A stretch of 64,000 nt of DNA from Clostridia bacterium (GTDB taxonomy: Bacteria; Bacillota; Clostridia; Oscillospirales; Acutalibacteraceae). The notes under the pieces are model-generated. The model made no database searches, had not been told where the DNA came from, and saw only the letters and a list, made by a program, of their open reading frames with translations. The stretch covers positions 62,001-126,000 of the forward strand of contig JAFXBF010000002.1 in assembly GCA_017516745.1 (NCBI GenBank), written 5' to 3'. The position numbers were made by a program, and so were the translations under genes. Of the stretch, positions 8,515 through 18,028 are shown in pieces. Numbering within the stretch: position 1 is the first letter of the stretch; the number at the start of each line of letters is the position of its first letter.

Positions 8515-11136
8515 ATGGCTGAATTATCACCGATGATGAAGCAATATTTTGAAATAAAAAAGAACTATGAGGACACCATCCTTATGTTCAGACTGGGCGA
8601 TTTTTACGAGATGTTCTTTGAGGACGCAAAAATCGCTTCGGTTGAGCTTGATCTTGTCCTCACGGGGCGTGACTGCGGTCTGGAGGAGCGTGCACCTATG
8701 TGCGGCGTGCCTTTCCACAGCGTGGACACCTATCTTGCACGCCTTATAGCAAAGGGCTACAAGGTTGCCATCTGTGAGCAGATGGAGGACCCTGCCTCAA
8801 CCAAAGGAATAGTCAGGCGTGACGTTGTGCGTATCGTCACACCCGGCACGGTTATCGAAAGCAATATGCTCGACGAAACCAAAAACAACTTTCTTTGCAG
8901 TATTTTCTACCGTGATTCCTCCTGTGGCCTCTGCTTTGCCGATGTTTCAACGGGTGCAATTCACCTGACGGATATCGACGGCAAGACCATGCAGACCAAA
9001 ATTATCAACGAGCTCGGTCGCTTTAACCCGAGCGAAATAATCCTCAACCGTGAGGCTGTTGAACTCAAAAACGTCACGGCATTTATTTCCGATAAATGCT
9101 CCGCACTCACGGAAACCTTTGATGAAGACTACATACTTCTCAACGAAGCAAATAATGCTGTCTGTTCGCAGTTTGCCTGCAATTCTCCCGAGGAGATTGC
9201 GCCGGGTATCAGCACTCAGGCGGTTATGGCGGCAGGCACCTGCATCAAGTATCTGCGTGAGGTTCAGCGAAGCGACCTTGTCAACATGAAGGTGCTCGAC
9301 TACTACAGCGAAAACGGCTTTATGAACCTCGATTTTTCAACAAGGCGCAGTCTTGAGCTCACCCGAACAATGCGTGCCAACGACAAAAAAGGCTCGCTTC
9401 TCTGGGTACTCGATAAGACCTGTACCGCAATGGGCAAGCGTGAAATTACCGACTGGCTTGAGCGTCCGCTTACAAACCCTGCAAAAATCATCGGCAGACA
9501 CAACGCCGTTGAAGAGCTTATGCAGGACGGTATGCTCTGTTCCGATATTGCCGCATCGCTTTCGGGTATAAACGACCTTGAACGTCTTATAACCCGTATT
9601 TCCTACGGCACTGCAAATGCCAGGGAGCTTCGTGCGCTCAGTGCCGCAATTCACCGCCTGCCTTTAGTTAAAGAAAAGCTCACTTCCTGCCGTTCGGCTC
9701 TGCTTTGCGAAATCCGAGCAGATATTGATGAACTGGGCGATGTATCAACTCTAATTGATGCCGCAATTGTCGATGACCCGCCGTTTTCCGTGCGTGAGGG
9801 CGATATGATAAGCGATGGCTTTAATGCCGAGCTTGACGAACTCCGTGCTCTCGTAAAGGACGGTAAGGGCTACCTTGCAGGTATCCAGCAGCGTGAGCAG
9901 GACAGAACAGGCATCAAAAAACTTAAAATAGGCTACAACCGTGTATTCGGATATTATATAGAAGTTTCAAATTCCTTCAAGGAGCTTGTGCCGGAGGATT
10001 ATATCCGCAAGCAGACCCTTGCAAACTGCGAAAGATTTATTACGCAGGAGTTGAAGGAATTGGAGGCCAAGGTGCTCGGTGCACAGGGACGTATAGTCCA
10101 GCTCGAGTACGAAATTTTCTCTCAGGTGCGTTCAAAAACGGCGGCACAGCTCAGCCGTATTCAGCGTACCGCTTCGGCAATCGCAAGGCTGGACGTGCTT
10201 CGTTCCTTTGCGGCGGTTGCCCTTGAAAACGGCTATGTAAGGCCGCAGATTACCGCTGATTCAAAGCTTGAAATAACCGACGGCAGACATCCCGTTGTCG
10301 AAAAAATGCTCTCGGGTGTGCCCTTCGTGCCCAACGATACCCTGCTTGACTGCGGCGATAACCGCTGTGCAATCATCACGGGCCCGAATATGGCAGGTAA
10401 ATCAACCTATATGCGCCAGACGGCCATTATTGTAATTATGGCGCAGATTGGCTCGTTTGTCCCTGCAAGAAGCGCTACCGTCAGCGTTGTGGACAGCGTT
10501 TTCACCCGTGTCGGTGCTTCGGACGATTTGTCCGGCGGTCAGTCAACCTTTATGGTTGAAATGAGCGAGGTTGCGTGGATTCTCAAAAACGCAACTTCAA
10601 AGAGCCTTATCATCTTTGATGAAATAGGCAGAGGTACTTCCACCTACGACGGTATGAGTATAGCAAGAGCGGTGCTTGAATTTGCCGCAGACAAGAAAAA
10701 GCTAGGCGCAAAAACCCTCTTTGCAACCCACTACCACGAGCTTACAGAGCTTGAAAATTCCGTTGAAGGGGTTAAAAATTATAACATTTCCGTCAAAAAG
10801 CGTGGTGACGATATCACCTTCCTGCGCCGTATAGTCAGGGGCTGTGCAGACGGCAGCTACGGTATCGACGTTGCAAAGCTTGCAGGAGTGCCCGACAGCG
10901 TTGTAAAGCGTGCCCGTCAGGTGCTCAAGGGTCTTGAAACTGCCGAGCCGCAGACTGCTGCACCCAATGTTTTCGCAAGCGTGGAGCAGGATGAATTCGA
11001 TACCCAGCTCACTTTTGCTTCAAGCAGGGGAGAGGAAATTGTTGATGAATTGAAAATTCTCGATGTCAATACACTCACACCCATTGAGGCGATGAGCATA
11101 CTCTATAAATACGTTCAGAAAGCTAAAGAAATTTAA
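8515..11136 (+). CDS. mutS: DNA mismatch repair protein MutS
   Basis: 873 residues from the ATG at 8515. A GTG two codons earlier is only 1 nt from the GGAGG at 8503-8507, whereas 8515 has a 7-nt spacing. MutS recognises mismatches and recruits MutL. The N-terminal mismatch-binding domain has the Phe-x-Glu motif in GDFYEMFFEDA. The C-terminal ATPase shows Walker A GPNMAGKSTYMRQTA, the signature region SDDLSGGQSTFMVEM, and Walker B IIFDEIGRGTSTYDG. Length is standard for MutS1. It is followed by mutL after 18 bp. A 228-bp gap before it contains no gene I can support. Confidence 0.97.
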   Translation: MAELSPMMKQYFEIKKNYEDTILMFRLGDFYEMFFEDAKIASVELDLVLTGRDCGLEERAPMCGVPFHSVDTYLARLIAKGYKVAICEQMEDPASTKGIVRRDVVRIVTPGTVIESNMLDETKNNFLCSIFYRDSSCGLCFADVSTGAIHLTDIDGKTMQTKIINELGRFNPSEIILNREAVELKNVTAFISDKCSALTETFDEDYILLNEANNAVCSQFACNSPEEIAPGISTQAVMAAGTCIKYLREVQRSDLVNMKVLDYYSENGFMNLDFSTRRSLELTRTMRANDKKGSLLWVLDKTCTAMGKREITDWLERPLTNPAKIIGRHNAVEELMQDGMLCSDIAASLSGINDLERLITRISYGTANARELRALSAAIHRLPLVKEKLTSCRSALLCEIRADIDELGDVSTLIDAAIVDDPPFSVREGDMISDGFNAELDELRALVKDGKGYLAGIQQREQDRTGIKKLKIGYNRVFGYYIEVSNSFKELVPEDYIRKQTLANCERFITQELKELEAKVLGAQGRIVQLEYEIFSQVRSKTAAQLSRIQRTASAIARLDVLRSFAAVALENGYVRPQITADSKLEITDGRHPVVEKMLSGVPFVPNDTLLDCGDNRCAIITGPNMAGKSTYMRQTAIIVIMAQIGSFVPARSATVSVVDSVFTRVGASDDLSGGQSTFMVEMSEVAWILKNATSKSLIIFDEIGRGTSTYDGMSIARAVLEFAADKKKLGAKTLFATHYHELTELENSVEGVKNYNISVKKRGDDITFLRRIVRGCADGSYGIDVAKLAGVPDSVVKRARQVLKGLETAEPQTAAPNVFASVEQDEFDTQLTFASSRGEEIVDELKILDVNTLTPIEAMSILYKYVQKAKEI

Positions 11137-11154
11137 TTTTGTGAGGTGAGGTCA

Positions 11155-13041
11155 ATGCCTAAAATCAATGTGCTTCCAAGGGAAATATACGAGCTTATTG
11201 CGGCAGGTGAGGTTGTTGAAAGACCGTCATCCGCCGTTAAAGAGCTGCTTGAAAATTCCGTTGATGCAGGCGCAACCTCAATCACTCTCGAAATTCAGTC
11301 AGGCGGAATAAAATATATCCGCATCACCGATAACGGCTGCGGCATAGCCCGTGAGGACGTTAAAAACGCCTTTGTCGGCCACGCTACGAGTAAAATTACC
11401 GTCAGCGACGACCTTGACTGTGTTGCGACTCTCGGCTTCCGTGGAGAAGCGCTTGCTTCAATTGCCGCCGTAAGCCGTGTTGAAATGTTCACAAAAACCG
11501 CCGAAGAGGAAATCGGCACACACTGCATTGTCGAAGGCGGCAATTTTATCAGTATGGACGATGCAGGCTGTCCCGTCGGCACAACAATAGTTGTCAGGGA
11601 TATATTCTACAACGTTCCAGCAAGAATGAAATTCCTCAAAAAAGATGTAACAGAAGCAAACTCCGTTGCAGGTGTTGCGGACAGGCTTGCTGTTTCCCAT
11701 CCGTATATTTCCGTCCGCTTTATCCGTGACGGCAAGCAGACCCTCTTTTCATCCGGAGACGGCAAGCTTTTAAGTGCTGTTGCCGCCGTTTACGGCAGTG
11801 AATTTGCAAACACCTTAATACCTGCAAGCGGCTCTAATTCAACCGTTAAGGTCGAGGGCTTCATTTCAAAGCCCCTTGCCGCAAGACCTAACAGAAATAT
11901 GCAGCTTTTCTACGTCAACGGCAGAATGGTGCGCACTAAAACCGCCTGTGCCGCTTTGGAAGAAGCATACAAAGGCTCAATTATGGTCGGCAAATTCCCG
12001 AGCTGCGTGCTCAACCTCACAATGCCGTACAATTTTGTCGATGTAAACGTTCACCCTGCCAAAACAGAGGTGCGTTTTGCCAACGAAAAAGAGGTTTTCA
12101 ACGCCGTATATTATGCGGTCAAAAACGCTCTTGCCGAGGGTGACGAAAGACCCACGCAGAACGCTTCAAAAATCATTGAACAGCGTGTGGTCAAGCAGTA
12201 TTTTGCCTCGGTCGAAAAGCCCATGCAGCTGAGCTTTACTCAGGTTGAAGAAGAAAAGCCGCTTGTAAATACCGTTTACACTAAGCCCGAGCCTGCAAAA
12301 ACAACATTTACCGTTGAAACACCGAAGGCTGTTTATGCTGCAGACGAGGAAGAACCCGAGCTTCTCGGTAATTTCGTTGCACCTCCCATAAAAAAAGAAG
12401 AGCCTGAAATAATAAAGCCCGTTATCATAGAAGAAAAAACGCAAGAAAAGGTTATCGTAACGGAGGAAGAACAGGTTGAGCCTATAGTAATAGGTGAGCT
12501 TTTCAAGACCTATATCCTCGTTGAAAACGGCTCTGAATTATTACTCATAGATAAACACGCCGCACACGAGCGGCTGATATACGAACAGCTTAAAGAAGAA
12601 AACAAAAACATAGCCTCGCAGATACTTCTGGCTCCCGTAACCGTTTCTCTGAGCCGTGAAGAATATTCCGCAGTAATATCTAATCTTGAATTGCTAACGA
12701 AGGCAGGCTTTGCCGTGGAGGATTTCGGCGACGGTACCGTGCTTATTCACGAGTACCCCTGCATCCTCGAAAACACGGATTTAGCCGCACAGTTAACCGA
12801 AATTGCAGGCTATCTTGCAAAAAATATCAAGGAAATCACAACCGAAAAGCTGGATTGGATTTTCCATTCCGCCGCCTGCCGTGCCGCAGTCAAGGCAGGG
12901 GATTTCACGGGCGAATACGAGCTGAAAGTGTTTGCAAAGCGTGTGCTTTCAACTCCTTCGCTTCGCTACTGTCCGCACGGCAGACCCGTAATAGCGTGTC
13001 TCACAAAGCGTGATGTAGAGCGGCTTTTCGGCAGGGTATGA
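11155..13041 (+). CDS. mutL: DNA mismatch repair endonuclease MutL
   Basis: 628 residues from ATG 11155, 8 nt after GAGG. An upstream in-frame GTG at 11146 overlaps the ribosome-binding site and is unlikely. The N-terminal GHKL ATPase shows IAAGEVVERP, ENSVDAGAT, DNGCGI and GFRGEALASI. A Glu/Pro/Lys-rich linker spans roughly residues 325-440. The C-terminal domain has DKHAAHERLIYE, the metal-dependent nuclease motif, plus SAACRAAVKAGD and CPHGRP, so this is an endonuclease-type MutL that nicks the daughter strand. The stop overlaps the miaA start by 4 bp. Confidence 0.96.
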   Translation: MPKINVLPREIYELIAAGEVVERPSSAVKELLENSVDAGATSITLEIQSGGIKYIRITDNGCGIAREDVKNAFVGHATSKITVSDDLDCVATLGFRGEALASIAAVSRVEMFTKTAEEEIGTHCIVEGGNFISMDDAGCPVGTTIVVRDIFYNVPARMKFLKKDVTEANSVAGVADRLAVSHPYISVRFIRDGKQTLFSSGDGKLLSAVAAVYGSEFANTLIPASGSNSTVKVEGFISKPLAARPNRNMQLFYVNGRMVRTKTACAALEEAYKGSIMVGKFPSCVLNLTMPYNFVDVNVHPAKTEVRFANEKEVFNAVYYAVKNALAEGDERPTQNASKIIEQRVVKQYFASVEKPMQLSFTQVEEEKPLVNTVYTKPEPAKTTFTVETPKAVYAADEEEPELLGNFVAPPIKKEEPEIIKPVIIEEKTQEKVIVTEEEQVEPIVIGELFKTYILVENGSELLLIDKHAAHERLIYEQLKEENKNIASQILLAPVTVSLSREEYSAVISNLELLTKAGFAVEDFGDGTVLIHEYPCILENTDLAAQLTEIAGYLAKNIKEITTEKLDWIFHSAACRAAVKAGDFTGEYELKVFAKRVLSTPSLRYCPHGRPVIACLTKRDVERLFGRV

Positions 13042-14000
13042 TTATGAATGAGAAAATAAAACTCATAGTTGTTGCCGGCCCTACAGCCTCGGGCAAAACG
13101 GCGCTCGGTGTCGAAATTGCCAAGCGCTTTAACGGCGAGGTTGTTTCGGCAGACTCTATGCAGATATATACCGGTATGGATATTGCAAGTGCAATGCCCA
13201 CCGCCGAAGAAATGCAGGGAATCCGTCATCATATGCTCGGCTTCCTTTCGCAGAATGAACGCTACAGCGTAGCCTCATATTGTGAGGATGCTAAAAAATG
13301 TATAGCGGATATTGTTTCCCGTGGCAAGCTGCCCGTAATTGTAGGCGGTACGGGTCTTTATATCAATTCGCTTGTAGATAATATCGAATATACCGAGGGT
13401 GAAACCGACCTTTCAATCCGTCGGGCACTTGAAAAAGAGCTTGAAGAAAAGGGTGCTTCGGCAATGCTTGAGAAGCTCGCCGGGGTTGACCCCGAAAGCG
13501 CTTCACGCCTGCACGAAAACGACACAAAAAGAATTCTTCGTGCACTCGAATTCTACCGTCAGTACGGCATTACAATAACCGAGCAGGCAAGGCTTTCGAA
13601 ACTCAACGGCTCTCCCTATGAGCCGCTTATGATAGGCTTAAACGCAAGGGACAGAGAATACCTTTACAACCGCATAAACCTTCGTGTTGACATAATGGCA
13701 CAAAACGGTCTTGTTGAAGAAGCAAGAGAATGCTTTGAAAAGCAGAAGGGAACAGCCGCCCAGGCTATAGGCCATAAGGAATTGACTTCGTATTTTGAGG
13801 GTGCTTCAACCCTTGCTGAAGCGCTTGACCGCCTTAAACAGCAGACAAGGCGTTACGCCAAGCGCCAGCTTACGTGGTTTCGCAAGGACGAGCGTATGAA
13901 CTGGCTTTATATTGACGATTATGAGGATAAATCCTCGCTTTACAACACCGCATTTTTACTTTGCGAAGAATTTTTGAATAACGGAAAGGGAGATAAGTAA
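13038..14000 (+). CDS. miaA: tRNA dimethylallyltransferase
   Basis: 320 residues. MiaA transfers a dimethylallyl group to N6 of A37, making the i6A that MiaB then methylthiolates. The P-loop is GPTASGKTALG near residues 14-24. SADSMQIYTGMDI and GGTGLYINSLVD are conserved substrate motifs, and the C-terminal QAIGHKE and RRYAKRQLTWFR segments are diagnostic. The ATG at 13038 overlaps mutL by 4 bp; a second ATG two codons on could also serve. The same mutS-mutL-miaA order is common in Firmicutes. Confidence 0.95.
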   Translation: MIMNEKIKLIVVAGPTASGKTALGVEIAKRFNGEVVSADSMQIYTGMDIASAMPTAEEMQGIRHHMLGFLSQNERYSVASYCEDAKKCIADIVSRGKLPVIVGGTGLYINSLVDNIEYTEGETDLSIRRALEKELEEKGASAMLEKLAGVDPESASRLHENDTKRILRALEFYRQYGITITEQARLSKLNGSPYEPLMIGLNARDREYLYNRINLRVDIMAQNGLVEEARECFEKQKGTAAQAIGHKELTSYFEGASTLAEALDRLKQQTRRYAKRQLTWFRKDERMNWLYIDDYEDKSSLYNTAFLLCEEFLNNGKGDK

Positions 14001-15212
14001 ATGAACGAAAAGCAAAAAGAGTTTCTCAAAAAAGCTGCTGTAATTGTACTCAGTCTGTTTTTTATTTTCTATGTTTCGTATCAGGTGTATCTTACTTCCT
14101 TTGAAAAGGTTGAAACCGAAACGGCACTTGAAAAAACAGTAAACAACAGCCTTTTCACTACGGGCTTTTTTGTCAGAGAAGAGGAGTACATTGTCAATTC
14201 CGCAAGCGGTACGGTTATACCGATAGCGCAGGACGGCAAAAAGGTTTCAAGCGGCGATACCGTTGCCGTCGCCTTCGGCAGTGACAGCTCGGTGGAAAGC
14301 TATATGAGAACCGAGCTTTTAAAAGCCGAGCTTGAGCGTTACACAAAGCTCAACTCAATAACACCGTCTTCGGGTATTGATGCCGATGCGCTTGATTCTT
14401 CCATTGGCTCAGCGATTTCGGAGCTTGTGGACAGAATAGATGCAAACGATATAGGTAATCTAAGCTCAAGCTATGCTGCACTTAGAGACTGTATCACAAA
14501 AAAACAGCTTATTCTTGGCGCGGATATCAATTTTCAGGATATCATTGACGGAATAAATAACGAGCTTGAAATGATCGAAGGCAGAAAGCTCGACCACGAA
14601 ACAATAAACGCAACAGGCTCGGGCTACTATATAGCCAATGTTGACGGATACGAGAACGCCTTTGACTACAAAGAGGTTAAAAATATCCTGCCCGAGCAGG
14701 TGGATGCCCTGCTTGAAGGCGAAAGGGCTCAGGTTGCCGATGACGTTATGGGTAAGCTCGTTACGGGCTTTAACTGGTATATCGTATGCAAGCTTGAAAT
14801 TGAAGATATTGCCGAGCTTGACGTGAATTCTTTTGTTACGGTGGATTTTCCGTATTCTTCAACAGAAGCTCTTAAGGCACAGGTTGTTGCCGTTAACGTT
14901 TCGGGTGCGGATACTGCCGCGGTTGTACTGCGCTGCAACGTAATGAATGAAGAGCTTGCCAATATGAGAATTGAGGATATCGAAATTATCTTTAACTCGG
15001 TAACGGGCTTCAGAGTGCCTGCAAATGCAGTACGCGAGGTTGACGGAGTGAAGGGCGTATATATTCTGCGCTCAAACAGCGTAACCTTCCGTGAAATAAA
15101 TATCGTCTGGACAAGCGATGAATATGTAATCTGTAACGACGATGAAATAAAGCTTTACGATGAAATTATTACGAAGGGAAAGGATTTGTATGACGGAAAA
15201 GCAATTAATTGA
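14001..15212 (+). CDS. HlyD-like membrane-anchored protein of the miaA-yggS-sepF cluster
   Basis: 403 residues. One transmembrane segment at about residues 12-30 is followed by an extracellular region. GTVIPIAQDGKKVSSGDTVA near residues 69-88 resembles the lipoyl-like hairpin of HlyD membrane-fusion proteins. A helical stretch follows, and a C-terminal beta domain contains FRVPANAVREVDGVKGVYIL, typical of the adaptor's membrane-proximal region. In Clostridia such genes often sit just before the yggS-sepF division genes. It starts directly after the miaA stop, with AAGGGAGATAAG as ribosome-binding site, and its end overlaps yggS by 23 bp. No partner ABC transporter is nearby, so an efflux role is not supported; a cell-envelope role is inference. 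Confidence 0.75.
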   Translation: MNEKQKEFLKKAAVIVLSLFFIFYVSYQVYLTSFEKVETETALEKTVNNSLFTTGFFVREEEYIVNSASGTVIPIAQDGKKVSSGDTVAVAFGSDSSVESYMRTELLKAELERYTKLNSITPSSGIDADALDSSIGSAISELVDRIDANDIGNLSSSYAALRDCITKKQLILGADINFQDIIDGINNELEMIEGRKLDHETINATGSGYYIANVDGYENAFDYKEVKNILPEQVDALLEGERAQVADDVMGKLVTGFNWYIVCKLEIEDIAELDVNSFVTVDFPYSSTEALKAQVVAVNVSGADTAAVVLRCNVMNEELANMRIEDIEIIFNSVTGFRVPANAVREVDGVKGVYILRSNSVTFREINIVWTSDEYVICNDDEIKLYDEIITKGKDLYDGKAIN

Positions 15213-15912
15213 TGCCGAGCGTTTTGCCGATATTGAGTATAACCTTGCCCGCATCCGTGAAAATATTGCAAAGGCCGCTCTTGACAGCGGCAGAAGTGAA
15301 AGCGATATAAAGCTAATGGCTGTTACCAAAACGGTCGAGCCGGTTTATATTAACCACGCAATCGAGTGCGGAATAGACCTCATCGGCGAAAACAAGGTCC
15401 AGGAATACCTCGGCAAAAAGCCGTCACTCCTGCCGTGCGAAGCTCACCTTATCGGCCATCTGCAGACCAACAAGGTAAGGCAGATTGTAGGCGAAGTGAG
15501 TATGATTCAGTCCGTTGACAGCGTACGCCTTGCCAAGGAAATTGCCAAGCGTTCGCTTTCGGCAGGCATCACAACGGATATTCTTGCCGAAATCAACGTC
15601 GGCGGTGAGGACTCCAAAAGCGGTATCGAGTGGGAGACGGCAGAAGAAATTCTGGCGGAAATTTCAGAAATCGAGGGTGTCAGACTCTGCGGATTGATGG
15701 CAATACCCCCGATTTGCGAAAATTCTTTGCAGGCAAGAAGCTTTTTTTCAAAAATGAGGCGTTTGTTTGTTGACATTCAGTCAAAAAAATTAGATAATAC
15801 AAGTATTAATATATTATCTATGGGTATGTCCTCGGATTATGCCGATGCAATTCTTGAAGGAGCAACCCTTGTGCGTGTCGGAACTTCGCTTTTCGGCCGT
15901 CGTGTATATTAA
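15190..15912 (+). CDS. PLP homeostasis protein, YggS/YlmE family
   Basis: 240 residues from ATG 15190, chosen because AAGGGAAAGG precedes it; an in-frame ATG 30 bp upstream lies inside the previous gene and adds a non-homologous stretch. The protein binds pyridoxal phosphate without known catalysis and buffers free PLP. Lys in LMAVTKT holds the cofactor. GENKVQEYLGK, HLIGHLQTNK, SVDS and SMGMSSDYADAI are family signatures. In Bacillus the homologue ylmE lies just before sepF (ylmF), and the order is the same here. Confidence 0.94.
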   Translation: MTEKQLIDAERFADIEYNLARIRENIAKAALDSGRSESDIKLMAVTKTVEPVYINHAIECGIDLIGENKVQEYLGKKPSLLPCEAHLIGHLQTNKVRQIVGEVSMIQSVDSVRLAKEIAKRSLSAGITTDILAEINVGGEDSKSGIEWETAEEILAEISEIEGVRLCGLMAIPPICENSLQARSFFSKMRRLFVDIQSKKLDNTSINILSMGMSSDYADAILEGATLVRVGTSLFGRRVY

Positions 15913-15946
15913 ATAATTTGAGAATAATTTTCAGGAGGATATAACA

Positions 15947-16441
15947 ATGGGATTTATGGACAGAATCAGCAAGTTTGTAAACGTTAACGAAGGTGACTAC
16001 TACGACGATGTAGACGATACAGAGCTTGAAGAAGATTACGAGGACGAGGTTGAGGAGGAAGCTCCCGTAACCAAGCGTTCTTCTTTTGCAAGCAGCTTCC
16101 GCCCCGCAGAAAAGCCGAAGAACAACAACGTTGTCGATTTCGGTGCACAGTCACAGCAGAGAACAAAGCCTCAGGTAGTTCTCGCAAAGCCTGCAACCTT
16201 TGACGATGCAACGGGTATTGCAGACCACATCAACCAGCGCCACATGGTTATCCTCAACCTTGAGGCAACCAGCAGAGATATCGCACGCAGACTTGTCGAT
16301 TTCCTCGGCGGCGTTGTTTACGCTAACGACGGCAGCATCCGCCGTGTTGCAAACAGCACTTTCGTAATCGTTCCCCACGGCTATGACCTTGGCGGCGATT
16401 TGCTCGACAGCCTTGAAAACGGCGGCGTATATTTCGGCTGA
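15947..16441 (+). CDS. sepF: cell division protein SepF
   Basis: 164 residues. SepF anchors FtsZ to the membrane and shapes the septum. The N-terminal MGFMDRISKF can form the amphipathic membrane-targeting helix. Residues 15-75 are an acidic, flexible linker. Residues 78-160 are the SepF core, with HMVILNLEATSRDIARRLVDF, the conserved Gly-Gly in FLGGVVYA, and FVIVPHGYDL. Gene order yggS-sepF-divIVA-lspA matches the Gram-positive division cluster. Its own ribosome-binding site is CAGGAGGATA. Confidence 0.95.
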   Translation: MGFMDRISKFVNVNEGDYYDDVDDTELEEDYEDEVEEEAPVTKRSSFASSFRPAEKPKNNNVVDFGAQSQQRTKPQVVLAKPATFDDATGIADHINQRHMVILNLEATSRDIARRLVDFLGGVVYANDGSIRRVANSTFVIVPHGYDLGGDLLDSLENGGVYFG

Positions 16442-16449
16442 GTTTTTTA

Positions 16450-16470
16450 GGAAACCTTCGGGTTTCCTGA
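16450..16470 (+). other. UUCG-loop hairpin between sepF and divIVA
   Basis: AGGAAACC-TTCG-GGTTTCCT forms a stable 8-bp stem capped by a UUCG tetraloop, 9 nt after the sepF stop. The following bases are not a clean T-run, so it may be a weak terminator or an mRNA-stabilising 3' structure rather than a full stop. Confidence 0.6.
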
Positions 16471-16520
16471 TCTTACATAATTTTCAGTAAATTACCCAAA
16501 ATACTTGGAGGTTTATAAAA

Positions 16521-18014
16521 ATGTTGACACCTGCACAAATCAGAGCACACGAATTCCAGTCTGCCGGCAGAGGCACATACCGTTCAATTGATGTTGACGA
16601 GTTTATGGGCGAAATAGCAGAGGCTATTGAGGCTCTTGACAGAGAAAAGAACGAATACATCAGACGCATCAACGCTCTTACGGAAAGAGTTGAAACCTAT
16701 CAGAAGGAAGAAGGCAACATTTCCGCCGCACTTCTTACCGCACAGAAAATGGCCGCTACAATGACTGCCGAATCAACCGAAAAGGCAGAGACTCTTATTA
16801 ACGAGGCTACCGAAAAGGCAAACACAACCGTAGCAGAGGCTGAGGAAAAGTCCGCCGCTATGGTAAGCGAAGCAGAAGAAAAGTCATCTGCCATGATTGC
16901 CGAAGCTGAGGCACAGGCTCAGCAGACAGTTGCAACAGCTGCTGCCCAAGCGGAAGAAAAGACCGCAGCAGCAGATGCCGCTTCAAGAGATAAGATGCTC
17001 AAGGCAGACAGCTACTACAACGAAAAGGTTGCCGCCGCAAACGCAAAGTACGAGGCACTCGTAAACGAAGCAACAGCCAAGGCAGATGCTATGGTTGCAG
17101 AAGCTACAGGCAAGGCAGCCGATATCGACCGTAAGGCAGAGCTTAACGCACTCGAGCAGAACAAGATTCTCGATATGCTTAAAAAAGAGGTCAACGACTT
17201 CCGCTCAACTCTCCTTGTTTCCTATTCCAAGCATATTGAGCTGATTAAGGAAATTCCTGCTCTTGCTGCAGAGGAGGTTGCCGCAATGGCAGCTGCAGAC
17301 AAGGCAGAAACAGCAGAAGAAATTGCCGTTGAAGAGCCTGTTGAGGCAGCAGAAGAGGCAGTAGAAGAAACCGTTGTTGAGGAAACACCTGTTGAAGAAA
17401 CCGAAGCAGTTGAAGAGGTCGAAGAAGAATACGAAGAGACCGAAGAAACTGCAGAGGTTGAGGAATACGAAGCTGCAGAAGAGTACGAAGAGGCAGAAGA
17501 AGCTGAAGAGTACGAGGAGACCGAGAAAGCCGAAGAATATGAGGCAGACGAAGAGGTTGAAGAGTACGAGGAGGCAGAGGAAGCTGACGAGTACGAGGAA
17601 GATGAAGAAACAGAAGAAGCCGAAGAGTACGAAGAAGATGATGACGAGGACGAATACGACGAAGATGATGAAGAAGATGAAGATGAAGATGCTGACGAAG
17701 ACGAAGAAGACGCTGACGATGAAATAGCAGAGTTTGAGGATGTTTTCTCGGACGAGGATGACGATGAGGATGAAGAAGACCTTATTAATTCTCTCTTCGG
17801 TGAAGAGTTTGACGAGGATGAGGGCAAGGGCTTCAGCATCGCAGAGGAGCTTGAAGACGGCGAAGATTTTCAGGATATGCCCGTTGAGGAAGCTGTCGTA
17901 GAAACAGCCACAAACGTTTCCAAGAGCGGTACGGTTTACGAGGTTGTTGACGATATCGACGACGAGGATGACGACGAGGAATCCTTCTTCCGTGGCTTTT
18001 TCAAGAAGAAATAA
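16521..18014 (+). CDS. divIVA: DivIVA-domain protein with long acidic tail
   Basis: 497 residues, much longer than typical DivIVA (about 160-250). The N-terminal 60 residues form the DivIVA membrane-curvature domain (ending in EYIRRINAL). Residues 60-250 are an Ala/Glu/Lys coiled coil with repeated EAEEKSAAM-like segments. From about residue 255 to 480 the chain is almost entirely Glu, Asp, Ala, Val and Tyr, with repeats such as EYEEAEEA, then FFRGFFKKK at the very end. It probably marks poles and septa as in the sepF/lspA neighbourhood. The DNA of the tail is repetitive, so its length may vary between strains. Confidence 0.85.
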   Translation: MLTPAQIRAHEFQSAGRGTYRSIDVDEFMGEIAEAIEALDREKNEYIRRINALTERVETYQKEEGNISAALLTAQKMAATMTAESTEKAETLINEATEKANTTVAEAEEKSAAMVSEAEEKSSAMIAEAEAQAQQTVATAAAQAEEKTAAADAASRDKMLKADSYYNEKVAAANAKYEALVNEATAKADAMVAEATGKAADIDRKAELNALEQNKILDMLKKEVNDFRSTLLVSYSKHIELIKEIPALAAEEVAAMAAADKAETAEEIAVEEPVEAAEEAVEETVVEETPVEETEAVEEVEEEYEETEETAEVEEYEAAEEYEEAEEAEEYEETEKAEEYEADEEVEEYEEAEEADEYEEDEETEEAEEYEEDDDEDEYDEDDEEDEDEDADEDEEDADDEIAEFEDVFSDEDDDEDEEDLINSLFGEEFDEDEGKGFSIAEELEDGEDFQDMPVEEAVVETATNVSKSGTVYEVVDDIDDEDDDEESFFRGFFKKK

Positions 18015-18028
18015 TCGGAGGGTAACTG

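Noticed and set aside
17222-17839. Ser-rich 205-codon frame on the minus strand
   Set aside because: It is the exact antisense of the acidic DivIVA tail; GAA/GAG/GAC codons read backwards give Ser runs. No ribosome-binding site.
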